NCBI RefSeq assembly: GCF_963678975.1
Contig: NC_089281.1
Coordinates: 8,333,277 to 8,397,276, forward strand
Origin: Dysidea avara
Lineage: Eukaryota; Porifera; Demospongiae; Dictyoceratida; Dysideidae
DNA length: 64,000 nt
Reading direction: 5' to 3'
Part shown: positions 21,651 to 33,790 of the stretch, piece by piece
Layout: each line of letters starts with the position of its first letter
Position numbering within the stretch: position 1 is the first letter of the stretch
The notes under the pieces: generated by a model
The model's input: the letters and a program-made list of their open reading frames with translations, nothing else
Database searches by the model: none
Told to the model about the DNA's origin: nothing
Position numbers and translations under genes: made by a program

Positions 21651-24075
21651 TTGTATTCTGTACACATTACAATTCTGATGATTACAGGAAATGCTATCCC
21701 TGAAAGTGCAAGACTCAAATCTGATGAAATGCAAGTTTCCTGGCTGAGAGAGGTTGACCAGTTGTTGCAAAAGAAGCAGATGATAATGTCACATGGTCAG
21801 CTTACTTTGCACATCTTCAATTTGTCATTCACCGTCCACAGCAAATTTCTGTTTTGATGCTTTTGTTTCTTCAATGTACACTCTAAGGCCATGGAATGAA
21901 TGTCATCTTGAAAGCTACTGAGCTTGTGAATCCCAGTCTTGACCCTTGATCAACCATTATACACCATTGCTAAGCAAATACAATGTTCTTGACCAAACAC
22001 GTTTGGTGAAGAGAAGTATATAGTGCTTATGGGTGGACTCCACATAGAATTGCCCTCCTGAATGTCCTTGGTTATTGGCTGGAAGAAAGTGCCAATATGG
22101 CTTCTGCTAATGTTACAGATGGTGAGCTTAGAGCTAATGCTGTTCAGAGTGGTTCACTCAGCCAGAAGTTCATCAAGTAGCAGCAGCAGGCTTATTCCAT
22201 CTACAAAGTTAATGAATTGTTCACCACATACAAGGATGATTTAGACACAATAACATGACAGCGAGGATATTGATGAGTGGTGTGCACAGTCTGTACACAT
22301 GGAAAGTAATCACCCTCAATTCTTTTACGGGGGCAAACTCTGAAGTTAGAGGTCCTCTTCCTCCAATCCATGTGATCACAACGACATGGAAACATCTTAA
22401 TGTACTTGGAAGCACTTGGATGTTTGCCATAGATCACTTTTATTATGTGTGGTGGCTTTTAATACATGCATATAGGTATATTATCTATGGTACATGTGAG
22501 GGACCTCATACAACTGGAATGTGAATTCTTAAGGGACACTTCATCTCTCAGAAATTCTCACACATGTGGTGGCTCACAATAGATTCATGAACAGTCGATT
22601 GAATGCCACTGTGAAGGGTGATGGTGGAGTAATAGGAATTACTGAGAATGAATCACTTTGCAATGCTTAATGATTGCTGGCTCAGATAGCAAGTGAGGTC
22701 AGCATAAAACAGTCTGGAAAACCAAAGTGCAGTCATCACGAACAAACCCCAAGTGCACAGAAAAGATTTGCAAGTAATGTGAAGAATGCATGTAGTAGAT
22801 ATCGTAGATGTAGTGTGGGACTCATGCACTGTCACCGACTTAAAGGCATGTACGTATGAGAGAGTACATTGGTACTGGAAATCATTTGCATGTATCTGAG
22901 AGAACACATATCTCAGAACTGTAAGAGTTTTTACTTCTAGCAAAACTGGGTTTCTTGCTTCAGCCATTGAGTCTGTTGTGACACCTGAGACCAAGATATT
23001 CATCACCACAAAGGAGAAAGTGTTGTATTGACCAGCCATTAGATGAGTCTGTTCTTCAGCCTTGTATACAATAATAAGCTGACCATTGTATTATGCTTCA
23101 TTGTGCTCATGCTCACCAACTTGGTCTGGTGAAGATTATGGTGCATGCAACTGAAATGCATGTGCTTGTACTTGCCACTGCCAGAGTGTTAGAAGGATGG
23201 GAAATCTGCATGGTTAGCATTTGGTTACAATAAAATTTTCAGCTACATTGCAAACTCATACAACTACAGCTGAGCTTGGTGGTAATTTGGTGCAAGGTCT
23301 TGTTGTTCATGCACACCTTCTCAGGCTGTGATATGGTCTCATCTTTTGGGGGCATACTGTTTGGAGGTATTCACTAAACTTAACAAGTCATGCACCTTTC
23401 TCAGACTCCAGAGGCAATTACTGACAGGGGCGGTGGAGCAGACCAAAGAGTGAGGGGGCCAGGCCAGCTGCAAGTTGAAGACCAAAAAAGAAAGAAGGGT
23501 CACAGCCTGCTGACAATAGCACCACCAATTATATTTCCGTATTTATAACTGCTCATACGTAGCTAAGTAGCTTGTTACACTGCTTCTCTGGATACTGTGA
23601 CTGCTCTATTAGAGTAGCCAGGTCCTGACTGTTGTATTAGAGTATCTCGATCTTTTCTTGCAAACATGCAGTGTCCCTAAAAGTGGGGGGGCCATGGCCC
23701 CCCCCTGTCTCCACCGCCTATGATTACTGATGAAGAAATAGATAGATTTTTGTACAGCTGTACTTCACAACTTGTCACTGTAAATGTTGCAAGGAAGCAA
23801 CTCTTTTCTTATGGGAATAGAAAGCTGGAAAAGCTTCCTCTTTCAAGAGCAGCTCTATGGGGAATGTTCAAGCAGGCCATATTTGGGGACAAGTGCTGAT
23901 AGCAAAGCTGTTGTTTCCAAGTCTGCAGATTGAGTTGGCAGAAGGAAATGGACAACATTATGGACCATGCACACTTGCTAAAATACATTCATTAGTGAGT
24001 TTCAAAAGAATTCAGAAAACTGGTTAAGTGTAACTGCAAGAAATACTGTCTTGGATGATGCAAGGCCTAGCTAAT
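21650..24075 (+). pseudogene. Decayed copy of a large uncharacterised invertebrate gene family
   Basis: Patches in changing frames keep the order of a family I recall from sponge and cnidarian genomes: KSDEMQVSWLREVDQLLQ (21720), MGGLHIE and VLGYWLEES (22030-22095), a DHFYYVWWL-like patch (22430), RFMNSRLNATVKGDGGVIGI (22585-22640), SKxxHHEQTPSAQKRFASNV-like (22730-22780), VHATEMHVLVLATARVLEGW (23140-23205), SGCDMVSSFGG (23325), ARKQLFSYGNRKLEKLPLSR (23800-23860) and a Cys-rich end KLVKCNCKKYCLG (24022-24060). Many frameshifts and stops break it and a MITE splits it at 23425. Function unknown; it is often seen next to mobile sequences, so it may itself be transposon-derived. Confidence 0.65.
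23425..23722. mobile_element. hAT-like MITE CAGGGGCGGTGGAG, 8-bp TSD ATTACTGA
   Basis: CAGGGGCGGTGGAG at the left and CTCCACCGCCTATG at the right are inverted with two mismatches. ATTACTGA flanks both ends (23417-23424 and 23723-23730). Removing it restores the reading EAITDEEIDRFLY of the host pseudogene, which confirms the boundaries. The interior carries two copies of the TGCTCTATTAGAGTA-type module (23596-23655). Confidence 0.88.
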
Positions 24076-24249
24076 TAAAGTGTACACAGTTGTGCTATTG
24101 TACATGTAGTGGACAGTACACTGAGAAAGAAATTCAATAAGTTTTATTAAGTTCACTAATGAATGTACTTTTTTAGAATGCGCAAGCCAAAATAACAAGC
24201 AAAAAACAATGTCCTTTATAATTATTGAAAAATCTTGACCACGCACACC

Positions 24250-24460
24250 CATACTGAGTTCACAGGAATCCTTGTTCTGATGAACTGGTTCCAGTTAGAT
24301 TTAGGATCGCATGTTCTAAAACCCTTAAATACCAAAATTTTATACTTTCTGCCAGAAGTGAACATCTTTGCCACTTTATGTTACATATTCACCCCCACTA
24401 ATGTGTCCATCTCAGAAGGAACATTTAAGTTGGCAATAATTTACACATATACACAGTGAC
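24250..24460 (+). repeat. Unoccupied paralogue of the 10.7 kb insertion site
   Basis: ACTGGTTCCAGTTAGATTTA, GTTCTAAAACCCTTAAATAC and ACTTTCTGCCAGAAGTGAAC follow the joined minus-strand flanks of the large element, with only a one-base gap at the insertion point. The peptide LSARSEHL may belong to the protease-RT spacer of a Ty3/Gypsy element, but this is weak. 24460-24690 has a 70-codon ORF without recognisable features. Confidence 0.5.
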
Positions 24461-24689
24461 TTATCCTTTTTCTGTGTCAACAATGGAAGCCTTCCTTCCA
24501 CACAATCCTTTGAAGATGGTTCTATGTTCCCACATATGCTTCTTGACTGATTCTCAGAAAGCATTGGGCAATCAACGTACTGGTCCCTTTAATTGGATGT
24601 ACAGCCCAGTCTATACAACCTGGCTTGTCTTGCACCACTTCTGGATAGTTTCTGAACATCTGCTTTAGGGCTTCTTCCTGTAGGGGGAT

Positions 24690-26290
24690 AGCTGTGCCCC
24701 TAACGTAGGTTGGTTTTAAACTAGTATGTATGCTATCAATAGAACACCATAGAGGAATGTGATTTTGATTATCCTCTGCAACTTGTGTAGACAGATTGCA
24801 GAGGATAATCTGTGTTGCTGCTGGCAGTATACCATGGCCACATCATGTTCACATGAAAAATACATTGTTGTCTGTGGTGTATGGTCTACTTGATAGTTAA
24901 CTCCTCAACTCTTCCAATTCATCTCTTACAATTTTGTAGATGCCATCTTTACTATAATGAGCCGACAATTTGCCTGTATCTATAGGTACCTACAATACTA
25001 GTACTTGATCACCTGGATTTAAACTCACGTTCTGTCATACATTGTCATCATTTCTGTTTGTCTTTGTCTTGGTTTAGGTTCTTGTGGGCCAAGTCAGACA
25101 TCCTAAAGAGCTTCTCTCTTGCCTACAATACATGTGAGACTACGCTGTCATCAGTGCTTTCCCAGGTATCTTACAATACATCTAGTGGCCCTATTACTGG
25201 CCAATCATGAAGTAACTTGGTGAAAAACTCTGTGGGACTTCTGTGTATGCAAAGAGCGAAAAAGGTAACAATTATTTGTCTCGGTCTTTTCCCTCTTGGG
25301 TTACCTCAATGTCTGCCAATTAAACCGTTCCACCACACTATCTGTCTGGGGCTTGTATGAATGGAGTTTACATGTGACATACAGTACAATTCTGCTAGGA
25401 GGGAGGAAGAAAATTACTCCCTTGATTATTTAAAATTTCTCTGGCACCCAATTGCAAAGCAACTTAATTAATTCTGCAGCAATCTGTCCAGACTTAATCA
25501 CTACTGCTTCAGGATATCTAGTGGTATAATTGCAAAATATATTTATTCCCTGATTACATGACTGTGCAGTAGTTGGCCCGCTATGTCCATTACAATCAGG
25601 GCTGCCCAGAGAAATCAAGGGGCCCAGGGCAAAGAGTTAAAGTGGGGCCCCAGGGGCAAAGAGGTTCCATTCTGAATCACAACTTCACCCAAACTGTGAG
25701 TTGAAGGCCAAAAAAGGTTATTACATGCTGACAATGACAATAGCTACCCCTCACCAACCATATCTCCTTATTTATAAGCTTGCTACACTGCTCCTCTGAA
25801 GAATATTGTGACTGCTCTATTAGAGTATCTAGATCTGACTGCTCTATTAGAGTGTATTGATCTTTTAAACAGGTATTCAAGGGACCTTTCATGGGACCTC
25901 CTGGGGCCTCTTTCAGGCTGTGGCCTGAGGAAAAATGCCCCAGTTTCCCCCCATGGGTGGCCCTGATTACAATGTGTTTAAACGACACATCAACAATTAG
26001 TAAGGTAATTAACAGAGTTTGTTTCCCTTGTTTATTGTCAAGTACCACAAGTTTTACAGCACTCACCAATGTCTTTATACAGTTGTACAGTGGTACGTTT
26101 GCAACACCCTTCTTACAGTTTTCTCTTTACCCAGATTCCCTACCAATAATGCCTCATGAGCTAACTACCACAAAACTACAGTGTAATGGCAATACTATAA
26201 TTGTTCTACTGCCGTATCTTCTTTGGGGGAATTATGCCCCCCAGTATAGTAACCCATCTTCACAGTTGAGTTTCCCTTATACGTGATGCA
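24690..26290 (-). pseudogene. Ty3/Gypsy integrase (decayed, minus strand)
   Basis: From 26290 downward, broken frames give an integrase in order: GKEKTVRRVLQTYH and IGECCKTCG (zinc-binding N-terminus, about 26140-26050), FKHIV and YTTRYPEAVVIKSGQIAAEL (core start, about 25540-25480), PQTD..VERFNWQTL (around the catalytic Glu, about 25345), SLFAYTEVPQSFSP and GPLDVL (25260-25180), then KLFRMSDLAHKNLNQDKDKQ and a LNPGDQVLVL chromo/SH3-like tail (25115-24990). Many stops are present. A MITE splits it at 25597. Confidence 0.75.
25597..25965. mobile_element. hAT-like MITE CAGGGCTGCC, 8-bp TSD ATTACAAT
   Basis: CAGGGCTGCCCAG is mirrored by CATGGGTGGCCCTG. ATTACAAT is duplicated at 25589-25596 and 25966-25973. 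The interior has two TGCTCTATTAGAGT modules (25806-25865). Insertion is between FKHIV and the rest of the integrase core. Confidence 0.88.
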
Positions 26291-27752
26291 AGACCTGACA
26301 CTGAGCATATGGCTCCACCCTGTTGCTAACACTTGATGTGTAACAAGTAAGAATCAATATACAAAGCACAGTTCCATGCACCTTTTAAAGATTTTTTTCC
26401 ATTAAGAGTCACTGATGTGTTTTCACTGATTGATATATACTTCTGTAGCAGTATTGTTATAAAAGGTCACTAGTGAGCTGCCATGAAAAGAGACAATATG
26501 TGGTCATGTGAGTCAACATGCAGCTCCTCCATTTTTACTGGCATCATTTTGGCCAATTACTACAATTGCGATTCTGTAAACCATCACACCTGAGAATGAT
26601 TTGCAGGCCACAGCCCCACCATGCAGTTACTGCACTATTGCTTTTAATTATGACTGTAGAGTAAAACATAGCCATGGTAATATGAAAAATGGTTCCTCCT
26701 CCAACCACAAATGCACATAAAGACCAACAGCTGTGACTCTGTGATAACCACAGTCCATAACTGCAAAACTCTGATGATAATCATAATAAAACAACGTATA
26801 ATGATACCGGTGACTACAGTAAAGCTAGTATACATTACCTGTTGTGAAAATATTGTAACTCACCACATACAAGCTACAGGATGATGTCCAACCAATTTTG
26901 ACAGTGCCAAAAATTACCACTTTGGTATGCAGTACACTAATAATTATTTTCTAATACAAGTGTGTTTGTAAAACTATAGAACTTTTGCTTTAACCTGCAG
27001 CACATGTGATAGCTTTCTTTTACTGGCTTATGTTACCTCTAATAAACTATAAACACCCCATGACATGTGATATCAGTATTAATAAAATTGTGTTCAGTAA
27101 CTGGAGAAGATTGCATTACTGTACATTATAGCTAGGTGTATACATGGTGTACTCAACCAAGTGTGAAGAACAGTATATGACACATTATACTGTTCACTTC
27201 CCCTACTGGGTAAAGTGGGTGATCGATAAACATGCAGCTTGATCATTCTGCAAATTTGAAACCTCATAATTATGCTTCTGATACTGTTAACTGAAATGCT
27301 TGTCATTAAAATAGCCACTCTGTTGCATACCTGTAGGTGACTCTAATCTTGTCATGTACGTAGTAGATCAGACAAACCAGTAAGTGTGATCATATACAGT
27401 AACACTATACAGCCATGTAACTACATAGCAAAATTACAGATGTCAGTGAGAATGTTAAATTATTGCAAAAATAGATCTACGTACATAGCATTACTTTTGC
27501 ATGAATATATATTATATATAGCTATTTTTCTATTTGTACACAATTCATATGTAGTTTCTCAGTAAAGAACTAACTTGCTACATTACAATTAAAGCAATTG
27601 TGTAACTATATAACACACATTGTTACGTAAGTCCAACAGAGATAACATACATTATAATATAGAATGAATCTGCACTAAGATTGTACATGCATATACTGCT
27701 AAATGGTGAAATATTTGCTTAAAATTATTGATTGAATGAAGTTAAATACCCT
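26291..27752. other. AT-rich interval without a recognisable gene
   Basis: No splice-supported exon or known domain in either strand; ORFs at 26644-26835 and 27094-27318 are short and featureless. Confidence 0.4.
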
Positions 27753-27989
27753 CACTGCTTGAAGTATCTTAGTTTACTACAGTGGTATATCCCCAGTACA
27801 TGGAACAGTTAATTGTTTGTTATTTCAGTAGTTTTTCAGTAAACCAGCATTCACTGATGTTTTACTGAGAGTTTAAAACTTAGTAAAATAATTATGTTCC
27901 ATATACTTAAGTCTACTGACACTTTACTATCAGTATATCTACAGTAAGGCATCTTAACAAATTAGTAAACTAAGAACCTTCAAGTAGTG
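27753..27989 (-). mobile_element. CACTG MITE copy 1 (237 bp), TSD CCT
   Basis: The ends are CACTGCTTGAAG...CTTCAAGTAGTG, flanked by CCT on both sides. It lies in opposite orientation to copies 2 and 3 and shares GGAACAGTTAATTGTTTGTT and TTTTACTGAGAGTTTAAAAC. Confidence 0.85.
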
Positions 27990-28230
27990 CCTATGATAAA
28001 CTATTTCTAGTAATTGTATACATACACAGTGGCAGATAATAGTCAACTTTGTTGTGAATGCCATGCAAGTCATGCAGGGCTGTCAGCATGCAAAGATAAC
28101 AGCAATTCACATCAGCTCCTTAGATTGTGCACTTTAGCCTTACTATATAACTATGCCACAGTATACATAGTGCATTTTAAAAGTTTTACTTTTAATTTGA
28201 TATTGGTATATATGGTCTTTATACGGTGTG

Positions 28231-29573
28231 GGAAGTCATAAACCCCCGCAAATACATCTTGACTTCATTGATTAATAACTTTTTGATGCTATATAGCATG
28301 CACTTGAAATTTGGACTGCAGAATGACTGTATATTGATCATTTTTGGACATAAAAAGTTTTATTTCTGAAAGGATTGAAGACTATTGCTGGTAAATCAAT
28401 AACAATGTCATGTTTTAAAAATTTTTAAAATTTCTGATGTAAGAGTACTGAGATCTTGCTAGCTATTATGCTGGTCAATGGTATTGATACCCCCAACAAA
28501 ATGGTAAGACAGAATTTTGATTTATGGCTGTTCTGGTAATTTATTCAAGTTTTTGGTAAAATCGAGTCGTTTTCTTCAAAATTAAGTTTCTCACCAGTGG
28601 ATACTTCAATAATTCTACAAATTGGTATACATGGAGATTAGATAATATATAAAAATTCCCTAAGACAGTTTTTTAATACTATTAAAAATGATGGATTTAG
28701 GTTGTTATGGACAACTGCGTGTAAATGACACAGCCCATCTATATTATCTGCTTCTGCATTTTAGCACCTAAATGTTATCCCAATAAGGTTTGTAACATTT
28801 CTGATCTTTTAGGATGATTATCTGAAACTTTAGACTGTCACACAGTGTTTAAGTTTCAACTATGTGATGTTAAAATGTGTCATTAAAAGGCAGAAATTTA
28901 AGTGTCGGAAAAGTTGTTATTACTTTTTGGCCTTACACGGGCAGCCAAGTTAATCCACTTGGAAATCATGTTTGCATCACTCAAGATATGTGCCTTCTGT
29001 GTCAACAATCACATCAAGAGATTAGAGGTAATTAGTTATACGCACTATCTACTGGCAACGTCAGAAATAGAGCTGGTAACGTCATTAACGGTAGCTAGCT
29101 ATGTGTTGTTAACTGCTATCAGTAATTCTATTTGCTTTGCTTATTATTCCATGTTTAATTGTTTCATTATCATTGAATCTTCTATTATACTACATGTTTA
29201 GCCCATAATCCTAAAATATTACGTTTCAATCTTCTGTCAGGTGTATGCAAGGTACTAAATAGAATAGCATATTCTAATTCAATTCATATGCAAAAACGAA
29301 TTATAGCAAGTCTGTTTTGGAGTTCTTAACGCAATTACAGTAGAATGGAGTCATTATCAATAAGGCTAGCTGCCTTCTGAAAATGTTCTAAGATACAAAA
29401 TTGTTTGTTGCTATGGTAACAATGATGTAATTTATGATTGTGACCTGATGACCTTTTACTTCATGCCATCATGTGCATTTTTAGGTGCTGAATTCAAATC
29501 TGTTTTAGTTTTTTGATATGAGCAATTAGTTGAAAGTTATGGATGAAAGTTTATATGGGGGTTTATGACTTCC
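28231..29573. mobile_element. 1.34 kb TIR element GGAAGTCATAAACCCCC
   Basis: GGAAGTCATAAACCCCC (28231-28247) is mirrored exactly by GGGGGTTTATGACTTCC (29557-29573). No transposase is seen; the best ORF (28902-29201, 99 codons from GTG) is hydrophobic and unrecognised. Probably a non-autonomous DNA transposon. Confidence 0.7.
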
Positions 29574-29844
29574 TGCACTGTAACTATGTATTACTTGTAA
29601 AAAAGTACAAATACTTACATTGTGCTTTATCTATGTACATACATGATTGTAGGTATACCTATTTACATGTGTGTAACGTGTTTTTCGAGGGGGGAGTTTT
29701 TTGTGGGTGGTTTCCAATCCACAAATATCACACTGAAAACTTTTCCCCTCAAATTCATAAGCCAGCTAGATAAGTAAATGTTTGAGTGGATGTGTCAGTG
29801 ACAAAATGTATAATGTGAAAGCATTAGGCAGATCTATGGGGGAG

Positions 29845-29945
29845 CTTTGCCCCCTAGCCCGTTCTTGCCCCCTAGCCCTTTCTTGCCCCCTAGCCCTTTC
29901 TTGCCCCCTAGCCCTTTCTTGCCCCCTAGCCCTTTCTTGCCCCCT
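29845..29945. repeat. 18-bp minisatellite (CTTGCCCCCTAGCCCTTT)
   Basis: About five and a half head-to-tail copies of GCCCCCTAGCCCTTTCTT. A minus-strand ORF through it reads ARGQER repeats, which I attribute to the repeat. Just upstream an imperfect hairpin (GAGGGGGGAGTTTT...GAAAACTTTTCCCCTC, about 29687-29755) is present. Confidence 0.9.
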
Positions 29946-29959
29946 TGGACCCACAGGAC

Positions 29960-30950
29960 TATATTGACACTAGAAACAGTAATCATGCATTTACCAGAAG
30001 TAACTTAATTACTGAAAGCCAATGTGCAAATGGAAGACAACAGTTTTAACTGTACACTGTGAAGAAAGTGAGGCAAATAAGTTTGAATATTTGTGCTAAA
30101 ATCGAGATACTCTAATAGAACAATCACAATTCTAATGTCATGGATTGATGATTTTTGCAAATTATAACTTAGTGCACTTTAATATCAAACAGATTTTAGC
30201 CTCAAATAGGCTAATTATATATGCTTGCAAAATAGCTATTCGAATGTTCCCAAATTCATACTTAGGAGGTCTAATTTTAAAGTTTCACAGAAGATATCCA
30301 TCTAGAGTCTTAGAAAGTGTGTGTCCTACATTCATCCAGTCATACCCAACAAAGTTACTAGAGTTCTATTCTTAACCTCTTAGCAGAATAAACACTAAAA
30401 CTTCTTGCCCCCTTAACTTCCCTAACAGTGTCTCCTAGATCTCTGCCTATGCATGAAAGTTTGATCTACCTGTGTGCATTGTAGCATGTGTGCAGTGGTG
30501 AAGCACTCTTATATATAAGTATATAAGTTTATTCAATTTGATAGCTACAACTGAAAACCTTCAAAACAGTACACATGTTTCATGAGTATAATGTATATAC
30601 ATATAAATAACATAATAATTCTATAAATACTCATTGTAATTAGATTATGTACGTGCATGATGGTTTACACTTGTTCAATAACCATATACATATTCATGTT
30701 AGCTATATGATACAAATGCTTGCTGTATTTTAACTGAATGAAAGGGCATCGTGGTAATATTAATGTTTGGAAGAAGTAGCAGGTTTAGTGATTAAATCAA
30801 CATCCACCTCATAATGGCTGTATACAAATCCTTCTTTAAGAGAGTAGCACTTTTCTTGAAAGCTTTCCGATGCTTCAAACTGAAAATCTTTATCAGATGT
30901 GGGAGAATACTACATAAAATAATAAACTTTCAAGTATGTCGCTTCCTGTA
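29960..30950. other. AT-rich interval without a recognisable gene
   Basis: One ACTCTAATAGAACAATCAC module at about 30108-30127. ORFs are short and lack features. Confidence 0.4.
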
Positions 30951-31555
30951 CACACACAACACACACACACAACAAAAGCAAAGCCTTTGGCTACAGCTAG
31001 CATGGTCACACCTTTCCAGTGAATCAGCACTGGGACATACACCTGTACGTTACACAGGTACTGTAAGCCAGTACAGGCACTTGTAATGTTAACCTTGTAC
31101 CATGTCTCACAAGTGAAGGGGTGGGCACCTTAAGTCCCACCTGTCTACTATGTGAGGCATTTGTTTCCCAGCTGTGCTTCACACACCACACAAAGCAAAG
31201 CAAAGCCTATGGCAGCTGTGCGAAACACAGCTATTTCTGCCCGGTGAACCAGCACTGGGATGCTTGTGTACCACTCAGGTGCATGAGGATTGTGCAGGAA
31301 AATCCTCCTGGGGCAAGGCTAGTAACCCACAGGAAGCCTCACAGAGAGATGTAGTGGAACCCAAAGTTCCACAACAACCCCAACACATCTAAGCAAGACA
31401 AGGACACTTGGACATTAGTTGGGTGGGCTGCTTCCCCAGATGACACCAGGCCACCAGGTCTCCAATATATAGCTAGGTAGACTGGAGTAATGTGAGTGAA
31501 GTTTCTTGCTCAAGGAAACAGCAACAGCACCAAATTGGGCATGGAACCTGGAACC
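30951..31555 (+). repeat. SINE-like interspersed repeat, copy A
   Basis: Blocks such as GCAAAGCC, ACTTTAAGTCCCACCTGTCT-like, ATTGTGCAGGAAAATCCTCC and GGTGGGCTGCT recur in copy B at 32650-32918. The copy resumes after a non-LTR insertion at about 31960 (CCAGGCCAATGCTCTAGCCA). The spread of short conserved blocks without ORFs suggests a SINE or composite non-coding repeat. Confidence 0.5.
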
Positions 31556-31958
31556 TTACTCCATTTATCATAAAAGAACTGCCATCAATTTCTCAAGGTA
31601 TTTTCATTTTAACACATTGGCTACGAGGTCACATACTTTGACATTAAATCTTGCGTCGTCAACTATCAACGCATTTCGGCACTCATTTTTTGTGACTACA
31701 CCTTTTCTTTGGAACTCAATTCCTTTTGAAATTTTATCTCAAAGGACTGCTGGCAGTTTTAAGACTAGGTTAAAACATTATCTTTTTTTGTAATTAGGTT
31801 TATTGATTTTGTAATTATTAAGTAGTTCATGTTCCTTTTGTATTTGTTTGTGCGTAATTGTACATGTGAATGTATGTTCTGTGTTGAGGATCACCTTGTA
31901 CAGGCAGTATTGCCTTTTGTGTTACCCATCTTTGGAAAAATTGATAATAATAATACCT
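31556..31958 (+). pseudogene. 5'-truncated non-LTR retrotransposon 3' end
   Basis: The open frame to 31793 ends TPFLWNSIPFEIL, then SFKTRLKHYLFL and stop, the usual C-terminus of Jockey/CR1-group reverse transcriptases. A 3' UTR ending GATAATAATAATA follows. It is inserted in the SINE-like repeat; ACCTT flanks both sides as a short target duplication. Only the last roughly 80 codons are present. Confidence 0.7.
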
Positions 31959-31996
31959 TTTGATTACCAGGCCAATGCTCTAGCCACTTCGTTGTG

Positions 31997-32000
<4 letters not shown>

Positions 32001-32074
<74 letters not shown>

Positions 32075-32092
32075 CACGCGCGCGCGCAAACC
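32001..32092. repeat. (CT)n(CA)n microsatellite
   Basis: A run of about 18 CT units is followed directly by about 25 CA/CG units, ending GCGCGCGC. Confidence 0.97.
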
Positions 32093-32322
32093 AAAGCCCA
32101 TGCATACACTACTTATAGGTAGCAAGAATCAGAACAGGCAGTACAGGAGTAAAAGGTGTTTACCGTAAGTCCCACTTGAACCTCATCAATTATACAAAGA
32201 CAAAAATAGTTAGCAAGACAGAAGTTCTTACCAACAATTACATCAACTGTGATTTATTGTATAGGACCTGAGTCTAGAACCTTAATTATGGTTTTAAAAA
32301 CCAATGTTCCAACCAAAAGCAA

Positions 32323-32324
<2 letters not shown>

Positions 32325-32371
<47 letters not shown>
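32325..32371. repeat. (CTG)n microsatellite
   Basis: About 15 CTG units, followed by CTTCTTCCTC. Intergenic, not in a recognised coding frame. Confidence 0.95.
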
Positions 32372-32372
<1 letters not shown>

Positions 32373-32406
32373 CTTCCTCAAGACACTATGTACACCACAT
32401 GCACTA

Positions 32407-32643
32407 CACTGCTTGAAGGTTCTTAGTTTACTAATTTGTTAAGCTGCTTTACTGTAGTTGTACCCACAGTAAAGTGCCAGTAACTTTAAGTATATGGAAC
32501 AAAATTGTTTTATTAAGTTTTAAACTCTCAGTAAAACATCAGTGAATGCGGGTTTACTGAAAAACTACTAAAATACCAAACAATTAACTGTTCCATATAC
32601 TGGGGATATACCACTCTAGTAAACACAGAAATTTAAAGCAGTG
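32407..32643 (+). mobile_element. CACTG MITE copy 2 (237 bp), TSD CTA
   Basis: Ends CACTGCTTGAAG...TTTAAAGCAGTG, flanked by CTA. About 90% like copy 3 at 34680. Confidence 0.88.
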
Positions 32644-32649
32644 CTACTC

Positions 32650-32918
32650 ACAAAAACAAAGTAAAGCTGCAGGTATTGCCACCCAGTGAACCACTCAGGC
32701 ACTTGACTATTGTGCAGGAAAGTCCTCCTGGTGCAGGCTACCAACACCACTAAGAGAGATGGTTGAGAATTTGCTCCCCAGTTAACACCAGGTACCCATT
32801 GATGTTACAGCTGGGTGGGCTGCTCATCATGTCTATCTACCTAACTGTGCCCTGTCATCAGTCACTGTGTGTCAAACACCATTGTATGATATGGAGATTG
32901 ATCAGGAAGGTTATTATT
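32650..32918 (+). repeat. SINE-like interspersed repeat, copy B
   Basis: TTGTGCAGGAAAGTCCTCCT, GTGCAGGCTA and GGTGGGCTGCT parallel copy A. It is cut by the minus-strand non-LTR insertion at about 32919. Confidence 0.5.
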
Positions 32919-33790
32919 ATTAGACTTTACAGCATAAACAAGGGTGAAGTGACAAAAGGAAGGAGATACAAAAAAAGGTGTATGCTGATGGTCTGGCAGC
33001 AACCTGTGCTTCCAGCCTTAAGTTAATTACAATTTAACTACTTAACTACTTATAAAACAGAAACAAAAGCAACTTAACTATACTTACAGAACAAAACAAA
33101 ACCTACTTAAATTTATTTATGTAAAATTACAGTAGTTATATAAGCACATTTATTACAAGGACACAAATAAGAAAAAGTACAGGGATTGTCAGGGTTGAAA
33201 TGATAAATAAAAAAATAATGTTCCATAGGTGTTTGTAAATTATTTGCTTGTTTGTTGAAATGGAAAGGGTACAGTCAATTGGGGGTAGGGAGTTCCAGAG
33301 CTGAGCTAGTCTGTAAAAGTATGAGTGGCGAGTAACATTGTTTAAGGCAAATTTGTGTTCTAACTTGTTGAAAGTTGATGACCGAGTAGAGGACCTGCAG
33401 CGAATGTAATATAGTTGTGAATATTAAATTGTGTAGATGGTGACTTCAAAGACTTCAAGCAAAATACAATATCAAAAAGCTAAAAGGTGTACATCAATGG
33501 CAGTATTTGAAGTTAACTAGGCAATCAAAATATAAGAAGAGTGATAATCATTTAATAAAATTTGGTAGATCTTCTTTGAACTTGTTCTAATAACAATATG
33601 TCTTTTGATAGGTGAGGCCTCCAAACTGGTGAACAATAAGATAACTGTGACCTGACCAAAGCTAAATAGAGCTTTTGTTAGCCATAGGGTTATGCAAATT
33701 GCCAAAGGTCCATCAAAGTATGTACTGTCTGGTGTTATCAATTTTGAGATAATTGTTAAACAGTTTTTCATAGTTTATAAAAGAGTTACG
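32919..33790 (-). pseudogene. Non-LTR reverse transcriptase C-terminal fragment
   Basis: On the minus strand, patches read KLYLALVRSQLSYCSPVW and RPHLSKDILLLEQVQRR (about 33680-33590), ILPLMYTF and FDIVFCLKSLKSPST (about 33510-33430), then TRHSYFYRLAQLWNSLP (33345-33290). The 3' UTR ends in TAATAATAATAA at 32919. The order and wording match the element at 45236-46048, so both belong to one clade. Frameshifts and stops make it dead. Confidence 0.7.

Noticed and set aside
22653..23039. 128-codon minus-strand ORF
   Set aside because: It is antisense to the ordered patches of the decayed uncharacterised gene on the plus strand.
28902..29201. 99-codon hydrophobic ORF
   Set aside because: It starts at GTG, lies inside a TIR element, and has no recognisable motif or splice context.
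29766..29954. Minus-strand ORF with ARGQER repeats
   Set aside because: It is only a translation of the 18-bp minisatellite, and both strands are open.
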